64,000 bases of DNA from Syntrophaceae bacterium UBA6087 (GTDB lineage Bacteria > Desulfobacterota > Desulfomonilia > UBA1062). Shown here one piece after another: positions 1-8,663 of this stretch. Position numbers and translations under genes: made by a program. Position 1 is the first letter of the stretch. Every line of letters begins with the position of its first letter. The stretch lies in the NCBI GenBank assembly GCA_002448235.1, contig DIXF01000002.1:62001-126000 (forward strand), given 5' to 3'. The notes below the pieces were generated by a model that saw only the letters and a list, made by a program, of their open reading frames with translations, searched no databases and was not told the DNA's origin.

Positions 1-145
1 CGGCATCTGCATATTCCGTGCTTGCCATAAGCGGTGAGGACGTTACCATGAGTTTTACCGGATGTACCTTTCGGAGCTTGTTTCTTTCGCGAAACCCGGC
101 ACGCGGTTCATGATAAGAACCATACGCACCAGTGGGAGGATTGAG

Positions 146-601
146 ATGCTCTACTACCACCTGATGGAAACGTTGAGAAAGAACGAATATCTCCTTACCA
201 GGGATCTTGTGGGCGAGATCCGCCAAACGCCTGAGGCCTCGCATTATCACGCCCTCATTGAAGGCACGCTTTATGACCGTATCCACGAAGTGATTTACCA
301 TACCTACAAGCGGCATGCGGACTGGATGGAAAGCGAGACTTCAAAAAACACGCTCGCCTCCTACTATGCCGATCTCGGCCGGCAAAGGCGCGAAGAGGGG
401 ATTCCCCTCGACGAGGTGATCGTTACCCTGTTTCTTATCAAGAAAAGGGTATACCGGTGCATCAATGAAAGGATGGATCTCGAAGCAAGCTATACCCAAA
501 AAGAGATCACCGATCTATTCCTGAATGTCGGCCTGTTCTTCGATCGCATGGTACAGGCGGTCATTTCGGGCTATGAGGAGAGTACCGCTTCCAGGGCTTA
601 A
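146..601 (+). CDS. RsbRD-type N-terminal sensory domain protein
   Basis: A 151-residue soluble, helix-rich protein. The stretch around 'YYADLGRQRREEGIPLDE' followed by a Leu/Ile-rich helix resembles the RsbRD N-terminal domain (PF14361), found in front of STAS, kinase or HTH outputs in stress and partner-switching regulators. Here no output domain follows, so it may be a stand-alone sensor or partner. The reading frame opens upstream (ATG at 62 and 110), but a GGGAGGA sequence at 134-140 sits 6 nt before ATG 146, which I take as the start. The STAS protein at 2074 could belong to the same kind of regulatory circuit, although it is not adjacent. Family assignment rests on pattern resemblance only. 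Confidence 0.6.
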   Translation: MLYYHLMETLRKNEYLLTRDLVGEIRQTPEASHYHALIEGTLYDRIHEVIYHTYKRHADWMESETSKNTLASYYADLGRQRREEGIPLDEVIVTLFLIKKRVYRCINERMDLEASYTQKEITDLFLNVGLFFDRMVQAVISGYEESTASRA

Positions 602-690
602 GCGGCGGGGAAGTGCAGCAAAAAAGGATGTGCCCCCTGCAACCGGCTCAGGGGCATGATGTATTTCAAGCGGGGCGAGAGGTAGCGGTC

Positions 691-885
691 TTATTCGTAA
701 GGATTGGCCTGTGGCCCCGGGACGATCCCCTCCAGGTCCGGGTCGTAGTCGCTGTCTTTATCAGCGCCTTTCGAAGCTTTGAGCTCCTTCCGCTCGTCCT
801 TCTTCGCTTCCTTGGCAATCTTCTTGCGGCGTTTGGATTCTTCGCGTTCTTTTTTCTTGAATGTATTCGTCGATTTCGTTGCCAT
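691..885 (-). CDS. Small Lys/Glu-rich basic protein
   Basis: 64 residues, extremely charged: the N-terminal 45 residues are nearly all Lys, Arg, Glu and Ala and should form one long helix, followed by an acidic Asp/Pro-rich tail ending in PQANPYE. Small proteins of this composition starting MATKSTNTFKKK-like are common in deltaproteobacteria and are usually annotated hypothetical. The start is supported by a GGGAGG 5-6 nt upstream on the minus strand. It could bind nucleic acid or ribosomes, but nothing in the sequence proves that. It is followed at distance by the cold shock gene in the same orientation, so they may respond to similar conditions. Confidence 0.6.
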   Translation of the reverse strand: MATKSTNTFKKKEREESKRRKKIAKEAKKDERKELKASKGADKDSDYDPDLEGIVPGPQANPYE

Positions 886-1039
886 GAGTACCTCCCGGTA
901 CGTTACCGTTCAAAACAGCCTCTGTGCTCCCTATGCTCCCTTTCCCGGGTTAAAACTAAAAAAGTGAACCGCCTTTTATGCTCTCCGAAGGACAAGAGCG
1001 GAGCGGAGAGCGGTAAGGTCCGCCTCCGCCGCGAGTCTT

Positions 1040-1240
1040 TTAAGCTTTGGTAACGTTTGAAGCCTGAGGGCCTTTGTTACCTTTGACTATATCGAAGGTA
1101 ACCTTGTCACCTTCATCCAGGGCGCGAAAACCCTGCTGGTTAATCGCAGTGTGATGGACAAAGATTTCTTCACCGTTTTCAGAAGTGATGAAACCGTAAC
1201 CCTTCTCCCTGTTAAACCATTTTACTGTTCCATTTGCCAT
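1040..1240 (-). CDS. Cold shock protein (CspA family)
   Basis: A 66-residue single cold-shock domain, the normal length for the family. Both RNA-binding motifs are visible: RNP1 as KGYGFI near residue 14 and RNP2 as EIFVHH near residue 25, together with the typical start GTVKWFN. Such proteins bind single-stranded RNA and DNA and melt RNA secondary structure, acting as RNA chaperones in the cytoplasm at low temperature or in stationary phase. AGAGGA lies a few bases before the ATG. No other gene is close upstream, so it is probably monocistronic, and the long non-coding stretch upstream (1241-1630) would allow the long 5' leader typical of cold-shock mRNAs. Confidence 0.95.
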   Translation of the reverse strand: MANGTVKWFNREKGYGFITSENGEEIFVHHTAINQQGFRALDEGDKVTFDIVKGNKGPQASNVTKA

Positions 1241-1410
1241 TGATAATCCTCTTTCTTCAAGACCTCAATGGGCACGCATCAAGGCCTTCGTGTAATATTT
1301 CTGAAAAAGAAGATATCCTCTTGAATTGCGAACTTTTTAGTTGCTTTCCTTCTTTGATCTCTCGCCGGCAGGATTCAATTCAGATATTTTCATGTTTCAG
1401 ATAGATGGCA

Positions 1411-1440
1411 CCAGTAATCCTGAAAAGCGTCCTCTGTCAA
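1411..1440 (-). promoter_or_regulatory. Possible csp promoter in the 1241-1630 intergenic region
   Basis: On the minus strand a perfect TTGACA (1440-1435) could be the -35 box of the cold shock gene. The -10 position is poor, TTACTG at 17 nt spacing, so the call is weak. If correct, the transcript would carry about a 165-nt 5' leader, similar in size to known cspA leaders. The 390-nt region between the csp start and the LapA-like gene at 1631 holds nothing else I can support. Confidence 0.25.
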
Positions 1441-1630
1441 GAAAAATGTGGTGGATAGCCTGCCTGCGTCTATCATATATATAAGACACGGCAGTCGCAC
1501 CTCATGCAGCCTGATACGTTTTTCCCGAGAAAGGCCGATTGCTTGGTCTTTTACATGAAGGGATCATAAGTTATTGACATATATACCTTCTCCGTGCAAT
1601 ATCTCAGCTATTACCCACGGGGGGCATGAA

Positions 1631-1876
1631 ATGGGCTTTTCAGAAGCAAAGAGAAACACAAAGCTTATCCTGATCGGGGTCGGAGTTTTATGCCTCATCA
1701 TTTTCCTGTTCCAGAATTTCGAGATGACGTCTTTTCAGTTTCTCATATTCACCCTCTTTGTCGCTCCCAAGTGGATCGTAATAACCATGACCTTCCTCCT
1801 GGGCTTCATTTTCGGCTATATCTATGCCAAGAAAAAGACCTGGTCGGAAGTGCGACGGGACGAACCCCTGGTATAG
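1631..1876 (+). CDS. LapA-like (DUF1049) small membrane protein
   Basis: 81 residues with two hydrophobic segments (about residues 11-28 and 43-64) separated by a short polar loop, then a basic C-terminus. This arrangement and the phrase 'LLGFIFGYIYAKKK' match the LapA/YciS DUF1049 family, inner-membrane proteins that in E. coli work with LapB in lipopolysaccharide assembly control. No lapB is in this window. The frame is open from a TTG at 1574, but the ATG at 1631 directly precedes the typical family start and follows a G-rich stretch, so I chose it. The role is inferred from family resemblance. Confidence 0.7.
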   Translation: MGFSEAKRNTKLILIGVGVLCLIIFLFQNFEMTSFQFLIFTLFVAPKWIVITMTFLLGFIFGYIYAKKKTWSEVRRDEPLV

Positions 1877-2073
1877 CGTCTGTCCCCCTTCTGTACAGGA
1901 CTCCTGTTTCGGGAACCCCTCGCGCCTCAGGGTATGGAGATCTCAAAATTCCCGATAAGACCTGTTTACACCGTCTTACCAGGCTGTTTTCATAATCGCT
2001 TGACAATAACCTTCATTACCTTTCTTCTATGGACTGATCAGTGAGCCGGTAATAAGGATAAAGGAAGGACGAC

Positions 2074-2382
2074 ATGGACATAGCAACGAAAAAAAACGGC
2101 GACACTCTTTATATAAAAATCTCCGGGGCGGTAGATGAGAGCTCCACCGAAAAACTCCGGGCCGAGCTGAACAAGATTGCCTTCGGCAAGCCGACGAAGG
2201 TGGTGATGGATCTTTCTCTCGTGCCGACAATCGGATCTTCAGGCATCGGCAAGATCCTCCTCTTCTACAAAAGCCTGGAAAGCATCCGATCGCAGTTTGA
2301 GATCAAAGGGATTCAGGACAACCTGCACAGATTATTCAAGTCAGTCAAACTGGACAAGCTCTTCCCGATTTCTCCGGCTTAA
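2074..2382 (+). CDS. STAS-domain anti-sigma factor antagonist
   Basis: 102 residues forming a single STAS domain as in SpoIIAA/RsbV. The signature region 'MDLSLVPTIGSSGIGKIL' near residues 48-65 carries the serine that partner kinases phosphorylate in this family. Unphosphorylated STAS proteins bind an anti-sigma kinase and release the sigma factor or another effector. A strong AAGGAAGG stands 6 nt before the ATG. No RsbW/SpoIIAB-type kinase or PP2C phosphatase is adjacent, so the partner must be encoded elsewhere. Confidence 0.9.
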   Translation: MDIATKKNGDTLYIKISGAVDESSTEKLRAELNKIAFGKPTKVVMDLSLVPTIGSSGIGKILLFYKSLESIRSQFEIKGIQDNLHRLFKSVKLDKLFPISPA

Positions 2383-2475
2383 CGTGGCCGGGAATGCTCT
2401 TCGGGTAACCGAGCACCATGCCGTCCGTTGACCGGCCGGCCGGAGGAAAGGGCGCTGCGGTACAAGTGCGTCATC

Positions 2476-2697
2476 TTATGAAAAATCGATCCTGCACTTC
2501 TCTATCCACAGGAGGGCTTCGTGGGAAGCATCGAAATCCTTTTCAGAATACTCCTCTTTCCCATCCCTGTTCAGCGACGCCCGGTATCTGTCGCCGGAAA
2601 GCCCTTTAAGCTTGAAGATGTTACCAATTAGTTTATCGTCATCATAGACCTGATATGACGAACCATCACTCGTTGAAGATTTTAACGTGATCATCAA
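2476..2697 (-). CDS. Small conserved-looking hypothetical protein
   Basis: 73 residues with no family I recognise. The sequence alternates beta-prone segments (ITLKSSTSDGSSYQVYDDDK, then LIGNIFKLKG) with a C-terminal helix ending in IEKCRIDFS, suggesting a small compact domain. A GAGGG lies 6-8 nt upstream of tandem ATG codons on the minus strand, and amino-acid usage looks like a real protein. It lies between the STAS gene and the hybrid kinase, convergent with the former; a functional link is not evident. Confidence 0.5.
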   Translation of the reverse strand: MMITLKSSTSDGSSYQVYDDDKLIGNIFKLKGLSGDRYRASLNRDGKEEYSEKDFDASHEALLWIEKCRIDFS

Positions 2698-2915
2698 ACC
2701 CTCTGTTCACTATATAATTGAGAAACCGTATATAAAAGGAATACTATCCCTGTCGCCATGAACATAGCAATTCCTTTCGCCGACTTCAATATCTCAATTG
2801 TGTTTGGGGGATCATCTCACGGCATCGTCCTTCCGCCTTGGCTTGTCAGGCCGATGCCGGAGAAGACGCTTAATTTTCAGCCTTCCGGACGCCTCAAGAA
2901 AAATCAAACCCCCTT

Positions 2916-5060
2916 TCAGTGTTCTAAGGCCCGCCGGATAACCTTCTTCAGCTCTCTGCTGTCAGTCGGTTTCAGAAGCAGCTCCCGGACACCCAGGGAG
3001 TTCGCTTCATCCTCGCTTATCGCATCGTTATACCCTGTGCTTAAAATCACCGGCATGCCCGGGCGTATTCCCCGGATTTTTTCCGCGAGTTCGATACCGG
3101 TCATCTTCGGCATGGTCAGGTCGGTCACGACAAGATCGTATTCATGTGGTTCTTTCTCGAACAACCGTAAGCCTTCCGTGCTGTCCTTCACCGCGGTCAC
3201 CCGGTAGCCCGCCAGCTTCAGGACCCTTTGCAGGCTGGTAAGGATGCTCTCCTCGTCATCTATCAGGAGAATTCTTTCCCTGCCTTTCTCCGAAGGGCCG
3301 GTGTCCGGCGAAGGCATCCATGCAGACAGATCCCCGGCATACACAGGAAGGTAGACGGTGAAAACGGTCCCTTCCCCGGTCGTGCTCCGGACGGTAACCG
3401 CCCCTTTATGCCGTTTCACGATGCCGTATACGACAGAAAGGCCCATGCCGCTTCCCCTGCCGAGCCGCTTTGTCGTATAGAACGGTTCGAAGATGTGATC
3501 CAGCACATCAGGGGCGATCCCGCTTCCTGTATCTCTGACGCCGAGCTCCAGATAATCCCCGGCATTCATTTCCTGATCGGCACGGACAGGCTCCAGATGG
3601 GTTGACTTCAGGTCCACTTCTATCGTCCCTTTCTGCGATCCCAGTGCATCGGCGGCATTCTGAACCAGGTTCATGATGACCTGCTGGATCTCTGTGGAGT
3701 CGCCCATGACCGCATCTCCTTGCGCATCGAGATGGTATTTGATTTCTATCGTAGAAGGCACCGTGGACCGCAAGAAATCAATCGTTTCTTCCACCAGTGG
3801 AGAAACATGCAGAGGCTTCATCTCCACCTCGCTTTGCCTGCCGAATGACAGTATTTTTTTTATGAGATCCTTCTGGCGGATGACCGCCTTCATGGTCTGG
3901 TCAAGGAGGTCGTGCCGGCTGGAATCCACCGGTGTCTCGGCAAGGAGGTCTTCGATGTTTATCAGGATCGGATAGAGGATGTTGTTCAGATCATGGGCAA
4001 TGCCGCCGGCAAATCTGTCCAGGGCTTCTATTCTCTGTGCCTGAGCAAGCTGCGCCTCCATCTTCCTCTTTTCCGCTTCTGCCTTCCAGCGCTCCGCAAT
4101 CTCCTCGCCAAGCTTCCTGTTCCTCTCTTCAAGCTCCGCCGTCCGTTCCGCAACAAGACTTTCCAAGCGGTCACGGTGCATCCGAAGCTCTTCGTCAATT
4201 TTTTTCCGGTCGGTGATGTCCATGGCCATGCCGACGATAAAACGACGGCCGTCGCGCAAGGTGCCCGGGGAAGAGGTATTGAAGCTCCAGTACCGGAATG
4301 ATCCGTCCCTGGTGCGGATAGGGAATTCGACATTGATCATGCGCCCTCCCCCCGCGAACAACTCGCGCACATGACGGCGCACGGTCTCTGCTCCCTCTCC
4401 GTAAGCCCTGCTGATCCATCCGTCGAAAGTCTGCATGTCCTCTAGTGTGTAACCGGTCAGCTCGGTCCAGGTACGGCTGATCTGAAGCACTTCTCCGTCT
4501 TCGGCGTGCATGATGATCGGAATGGGAGCGTTTTCAATTGCCCGGCGGAACTGCTCCTCGCTCAAGCGCAGCGCTTCCTCGATTTTTTTCCGCTCGGTGA
4601 TTACCTCGGTCAACATGATGATACCGCTGATGTGACCGTTATGCCTGCACCAGGGAAGTATTTCCCAGCGCACCCAGTCCACGCTCCCATCCAAACGGGG
4701 AAACGGATCCTCGTCGCATCTCTGGGGCTCTCCTGCGAGTGCACGCCGGTGAATCTTCTTCCATCTTTCAGAAATTTCGGGAAACACTTCATAGTGGCTC
4801 TTCCCGATGACGTCTGCGTCCCCCAGATTGTAGTCACGGAGCCATCGACGGCTCACCGCGAGGTACCGCATGCCGGAATCGAACATGGCGATGGCCGCCG
4901 GCGCATTCTCGATGAACAGCGCCAGTTTCTGCTCGCTCTCCCGCAGATTCTCCTCCATTTCTTTGAATTCCGACGTCTTCTTTTCCAGCTCGGAGATCCG
5001 CCTTCGCGCATCTGCCAGCTCTTTCATGAGCCGATCTTTCGTTTTATCAGTTTCCGTCAT
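2916..5060 (-). CDS. Cytoplasmic hybrid histidine kinase (PAS-PAS-HisKA-HATPase-REC)
   Basis: 714 residues without a membrane segment. Order: N-terminal coiled coil (about 13-45), two PAS domains (about 45-160 and 165-290), a coiled coil, a phosphoacceptor helix with the His in 'GGIAHDLNNIL' near residue 355, an ATPase domain with N box 'NLVQNAADALG' and G boxes 'DTGSGIA' and 'GRGSGMGLSVV', and a C-terminal receiver (about 595-712) with phosphoacceptor Asp in 'DLVVTDLTMPKMTG'. It would sense a cytosolic signal by PAS and pass phosphate to its own receiver. The start is backed by AGGGAA upstream. No DNA-binding regulator is adjacent, so output is unknown. Confidence 0.93.
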   Translation of the reverse strand: MTETDKTKDRLMKELADARRRISELEKKTSEFKEMEENLRESEQKLALFIENAPAAIAMFDSGMRYLAVSRRWLRDYNLGDADVIGKSHYEVFPEISERWKKIHRRALAGEPQRCDEDPFPRLDGSVDWVRWEILPWCRHNGHISGIIMLTEVITERKKIEEALRLSEEQFRRAIENAPIPIIMHAEDGEVLQISRTWTELTGYTLEDMQTFDGWISRAYGEGAETVRRHVRELFAGGGRMINVEFPIRTRDGSFRYWSFNTSSPGTLRDGRRFIVGMAMDITDRKKIDEELRMHRDRLESLVAERTAELEERNRKLGEEIAERWKAEAEKRKMEAQLAQAQRIEALDRFAGGIAHDLNNILYPILINIEDLLAETPVDSSRHDLLDQTMKAVIRQKDLIKKILSFGRQSEVEMKPLHVSPLVEETIDFLRSTVPSTIEIKYHLDAQGDAVMGDSTEIQQVIMNLVQNAADALGSQKGTIEVDLKSTHLEPVRADQEMNAGDYLELGVRDTGSGIAPDVLDHIFEPFYTTKRLGRGSGMGLSVVYGIVKRHKGAVTVRSTTGEGTVFTVYLPVYAGDLSAWMPSPDTGPSEKGRERILLIDDEESILTSLQRVLKLAGYRVTAVKDSTEGLRLFEKEPHEYDLVVTDLTMPKMTGIELAEKIRGIRPGMPVILSTGYNDAISEDEANSLGVRELLLKPTDSRELKKVIRRALEH

Positions 5061-5449
5061 ATCTGTTCCCTATGAATAATGGGCATGCATCAGTCCTTCC
5101 CGGTCCACACCAAACCCGGCGTCATGTTCCCAAGCTGCGAGCCACGACCTCTCACACAAGAGGCGCCCCCGTAACGGGCGATTAATTTTCGAAAAAACAT
5201 CCAAAACGCACTTTTTTTAGGCGGTTCTCACGATGAAGGAGGGGCAGCGGGACAGAATCATTCCCGCATGTTGTCATGATACTTTTATAGGAATTACCTT
5301 CCTTGGAAAACAGGTGCGACGACAGATTTTTAGTGTAATTTATTCAGCGTATCATTCCCTTAAGCATTGTTTTATCCGAGGTACACCCTGTCGGGAAGAG
5401 AGAGGACAAGGCCCCCCATGCCGTGCGGGATTTCCGGATGCAGGAGAAC

Positions 5450-5478
5450 GCAGGCCCGCCCTCAACGAGCGGGCCTGC
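5450..5478 (-). terminator. Hairpin downstream of icd (terminator-like, no U-tract)
   Basis: A perfect 10-bp GC-rich inverted repeat (GCAGGCCCGC / GCGGGCCTGC, 9-nt loop) begins 12 nt past the icd stop on the minus strand. There is no T-run after it, so it is either a Rho-dependent end with a 3' stabilising hairpin or a weak terminator. The remaining bases of the 430-nt gap to 5060 contain a small GC-rich repeat near 5163 but no gene or convincing promoter that I can support. Confidence 0.5.
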
Positions 5479-5490
5479 ATGACGAGCGTG

Positions 5491-6714
5491 TCAGTTCATT
5501 CTTTCGACGATTGCTCCGGCGAACTCGGAGCATTTAAGCAGGACTGCGCCTTCCATCTGCCGCTCCAGGTCGTAGGTGACCTGTTTGTCCGAGACGGCCT
5601 TTGCTATGCCTTTGCGGATCAGCGCGGACGCCTCCTTCCAGCCGAGATAGTCGAACATCATGGCACCCGAGAGGATCAGCGAACCCGGGTTGATCTTGTC
5701 CTGTCCGGCATATTTCGGCGCGGTGCCGTGGGTTGCCTCGAACACGGCAAAAGGGATACCGATATTGGCGCCCGGCGCCATGCCGAGTCCGCCTACCTGG
5801 GCAGCCAGGGCATCGGAGATGAAGTCGCCGATAAGGTTCGGCACTGCGAGGACGCTGTATTCATTCGGCCGGAGCAGCACCTGCTGGAACATGGAGTCCG
5901 CAATGCGGTCGTTCACCAGGATCTTGCCTTCAGGCAGCTTGCCCCCATAGAGCTTGTTCAGATCGTCCTCGGTGACCGCCTTGTCCGCGAACTCGTCCTT
6001 GATGAGCCCGTAGCCCCAGTCCCTAAACGCCCCTTCGGTATACTTCATGATATTGCCCTTGTGCACCAGGGTAACGACCTTTTTGTTATTCGCAACGGCA
6101 TACTCGAAGGCCATCTTCACCAGGCGCCTGGTGCCGGTGATCGAGATGGGCTTGATTCCGATGCCCGAGTCCTCTCGGATATTGGTTTTGAGCTCGTTGT
6201 TGAGGAAACCGATGACCTTTTTCACTTCGCTGCTGCCTTCAGCCCATTCGATGCCCGCATATACGTCCTCGGTATTTTCCCTGAACACGGTGATGTCCAC
6301 GAGCTCGGGTCTCTTTACGGGCGCAGGGGTGCCGGTGTAGTACTTCACCGGTCTTACGCAGGCGAACAGATCGAGAATCTGCCTCAAACTGACGTTGAGC
6401 GACCTGATGCCGCCGCCCACGGGTGTGGTGAGCGGGCCCTTGATTCCTACGATATATTCCCGGAAGGCTTCCAGGGTTTCTTCCGGCAGATAGTTGCCGG
6501 TAAGGTCAAAAGCCTTCTGGCCTGCCAGGACCTCTTTCCACACGATCTTCCGCTTGCCGCTGTAGGCCTTTTCAACCGCTGCATCGAACACGAGCCGGGA
6601 GGCCTTCCAGATATCCGGCCCTACTCCGTCTCCTTCTATATACGGGATGATCGCGTCATCCGGGACATTGAGCTTTCCGTTAGAAAATGTAATCCTTGTG
6701 CCCTTTTCCATCAT
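5491..6714 (-). CDS. icd: Isocitrate dehydrogenase (NADP type)
   Basis: 407 residues, normal length for the monomer of the homodimeric bacterial enzyme that oxidatively decarboxylates isocitrate to 2-oxoglutarate. Visible signatures include 'YIEGDGVGPDIW' near the N-terminus, the substrate-binding stretch 'SLNVSLRQILDLFACVRPV' with the serine that AceK phosphorylates in E. coli, 'FRENTEDVYAGIEW', 'KGNIMKYTEGAF' and the metal/NADP region 'VPNLIGDFISDALAAQVGG' and 'EATHGTAPKYAG'. It is the last gene of the operon behind the predicted Re-citrate synthase. Together with an aconitase not seen here it would make 2-oxoglutarate and glutamate in an anaerobe with a partial TCA path. Tandem ATGs follow AGGAG; the second has the better spacing. 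Confidence 0.95.
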   Translation of the reverse strand: MMEKGTRITFSNGKLNVPDDAIIPYIEGDGVGPDIWKASRLVFDAAVEKAYSGKRKIVWKEVLAGQKAFDLTGNYLPEETLEAFREYIVGIKGPLTTPVGGGIRSLNVSLRQILDLFACVRPVKYYTGTPAPVKRPELVDITVFRENTEDVYAGIEWAEGSSEVKKVIGFLNNELKTNIREDSGIGIKPISITGTRRLVKMAFEYAVANNKKVVTLVHKGNIMKYTEGAFRDWGYGLIKDEFADKAVTEDDLNKLYGGKLPEGKILVNDRIADSMFQQVLLRPNEYSVLAVPNLIGDFISDALAAQVGGLGMAPGANIGIPFAVFEATHGTAPKYAGQDKINPGSLILSGAMMFDYLGWKEASALIRKGIAKAVSDKQVTYDLERQMEGAVLLKCSEFAGAIVERMN

Positions 6715-6732
6715 GAACTCCTAATCTTTGTA

Positions 6733-8658
6733 TTATTGGTTCGCCGCCCGGGTGTTCCGGTGGAGCTCCTCCCACAGGAGGTGCTGGTATTTCTGGAGGT
6801 CCTTGGTGCTCATCTGCATGCCCCGGGACTCGTATACGCTCTGGATCGCCTTGACCACGTCTTCGAACCGGATATCGAGGCCCAGGACCCCGATCATCTC
6901 GTCATTCGCATCCACGATGGGAGAAGAGACGGTAATGATCAGCGCCCGGGTGATGCGGGAGGTGTTGACCCCGCTCACGTAAAGCTTGCCCCCTTCGATG
7001 GTTTTGATGAACCACTCCCTGTCCGAGCAGTCCTCGTGCTCTTTCACAAGGTGCCTGAATTGCCCGCGATACTCGGGCTGGGTGATGTTGTGCGTGATCT
7101 GGATGCCGTTCATATCCGTCACATAGGCAAACTGGATAAACGGGAACTCCTTGATGAATTCCATAATCACGGGTTCCTGTAGCTTCGGGTTCATGCTGCG
7201 GATATCCTCGTTTTCCAGCAGCTCGGCAATGAGCTGGCTCGCATACTCCCTGGCCTCGTACTTGATGAGGTCGAAGCCGGAGAGGAAGAGCTGAGGGATA
7301 AAGCGCATGGTGAGCTTTTCGAGCTCTTCATCGGACATCGAGGTGATCCTGCCGTCCTCGTACTCCTTGACGATATGCCCGTAGATACGGGAAATCCCGG
7401 GGTGCCGCTTGTCGATGTCATCCGGGGAGGAGAGCTTGTAGTGGCGGTTGACCCAGTGGGCGATCCCTGCCTTGCCCGACTTGTCCGTGATGGCGATCTC
7501 GATGGGCCTGTTCAGGAGAAGCTTCGTGTCGAAGATATTATAGATTTCCTCGTTCTTGACCAGGCCGTCGGCATGGATTCCCGCCCTCGTGATATTGAAG
7601 TTCTCGCCGACGAAGGGGTAATTGACCGGTATGGTAAAGTTGAGCTCGGCGTTCACGTACTCGGCCAGCTCGGTTATGGCCTGTGTATTGACCGTCTCGT
7701 CGTGCCCCCGGAGCGAGAGGTATTCGATAACCATGGCCTCGACCGGGGTGTTGCCCGTGCGCTCGCCGAAGCCCAGGATGGCGCCGTTCACGGCCGAGCA
7801 CCCGTAGAGCCAGGCCGTAGTGGCGTTGGACAGACCCTTGTGGAAATCGTTGTGTCCGTGCCACTCCAGGAGGTGGGAAGGGACTCCCGCATCATCGATG
7901 AATGCGCGCACCAGCTTGTCCACGGCCCTGGGCAATGCGGCGCCGGGGAACGAGACCCCGAAGCCCATCGTATCGCACAGCCTGAGCTTGATATCTATTT
8001 TACTCTCTTCCCGGAGACGCATCAGCTCCCTGGCAAAGGGAACGCAGAATCCGTAGATGTCCGCCCTGGTGATATCCTCCAGGTGGCACCTCGGGACGAT
8101 CCCCAGGGAGAGGGCCTCCTTGACCACGCCTAAGAACTCGTCCATGACCTTTTTCCGGTTCGAGCCGAGCTTGAGGAATACATGGTAATCCGATATGGAG
8201 GTGAGCATGCCCGTCTCCGGGATGCCCATTTCCTTTACGAGCTTTAAGTCCTCCTTGCTGGCCCTGATCCAGGAGGTGATCTTCGGAAACTCATAGCCCT
8301 TTGCAAGGCACTCCTCGACCGCCAGCCTGTCCTTGCGGGAGTAGAGAAAAAATTCCGAAGCCCTGATGAGGCCTTTCTTCCCGCCGATTTCGTGGAGAAA
8401 ATCGAACAGGCGGGATATCTGCTCCACGGAGAACGGGGTCATGGACTGCTGCCCGTCGCGGAACGTGGTATCGGTGATAAAGATGTCTTCAGGAGGCTGG
8501 ATGGGGAGAATACGCATGTCGAAGTCGATCTTGGGGACTTCCGTATACGGATAGATCGACCGGTAGTAGTTGCCCTCGGCTACGTTCTCTATGCCGGAAT
8601 GAAAATTCTTGCCCGGCGTGTAATAAAACAGCTTTTTGCTCTCGTCCCATCGCGCCAT
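6733..8658 (-). CDS. Re-citrate synthase/homocitrate synthase-like enzyme fused to a cache-type sensor domain
   Basis: 641 residues. The first roughly 440 form an HMGL/isopropylmalate-synthase-type TIM barrel: 'ITDTTFRDGQQSM' near residue 60, 'HLEDITRADIYGF', metal-binding 'EWHGHNDFHKG' and 'GFGERTGNTPVEAM'. Enzymes of this kind condense acetyl-CoA with a 2-oxo acid, and the subgroup with Re-citrate synthase activity replaces normal citrate synthase in some anaerobes. Position directly before icd (18 nt) favours citrate synthesis. The last 200 residues are not the LeuA regulatory domain. They read like a cache/PDC-type ligand-binding module ('FIQFAYVTDMNGIQ', 'DREWFIKTIEGGKLYVSG', 'GVLGLDIRFEDVV'), normally extracytoplasmic, here with no membrane anchor. 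It may give allosteric control. Homocitrate or another product remains possible. GAGGAAG precedes the ATG. Confidence 0.75.
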   Translation of the reverse strand: MARWDESKKLFYYTPGKNFHSGIENVAEGNYYRSIYPYTEVPKIDFDMRILPIQPPEDIFITDTTFRDGQQSMTPFSVEQISRLFDFLHEIGGKKGLIRASEFFLYSRKDRLAVEECLAKGYEFPKITSWIRASKEDLKLVKEMGIPETGMLTSISDYHVFLKLGSNRKKVMDEFLGVVKEALSLGIVPRCHLEDITRADIYGFCVPFARELMRLREESKIDIKLRLCDTMGFGVSFPGAALPRAVDKLVRAFIDDAGVPSHLLEWHGHNDFHKGLSNATTAWLYGCSAVNGAILGFGERTGNTPVEAMVIEYLSLRGHDETVNTQAITELAEYVNAELNFTIPVNYPFVGENFNITRAGIHADGLVKNEEIYNIFDTKLLLNRPIEIAITDKSGKAGIAHWVNRHYKLSSPDDIDKRHPGISRIYGHIVKEYEDGRITSMSDEELEKLTMRFIPQLFLSGFDLIKYEAREYASQLIAELLENEDIRSMNPKLQEPVIMEFIKEFPFIQFAYVTDMNGIQITHNITQPEYRGQFRHLVKEHEDCSDREWFIKTIEGGKLYVSGVNTSRITRALIITVSSPIVDANDEMIGVLGLDIRFEDVVKAIQSVYESRGMQMSTKDLQKYQHLLWEELHRNTRAANQ

Positions 8659-8663
8659 ACGTT

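Noticed and set aside
613..1053. A 146-codon plus-strand ORF over the small basic protein gene
   Set aside because: It is antisense to the better supported gene at 691-885 and has no ribosome site or family match.
5233..7182. A 649-codon plus-strand open frame antisense to icd and the citrate-synthase-like gene
   Set aside because: It runs opposite to two clear enzyme genes, its protein has no recognisable domain and is rich in His, Arg, Asp and Gly as expected from the reverse strand of GC-rich codons.
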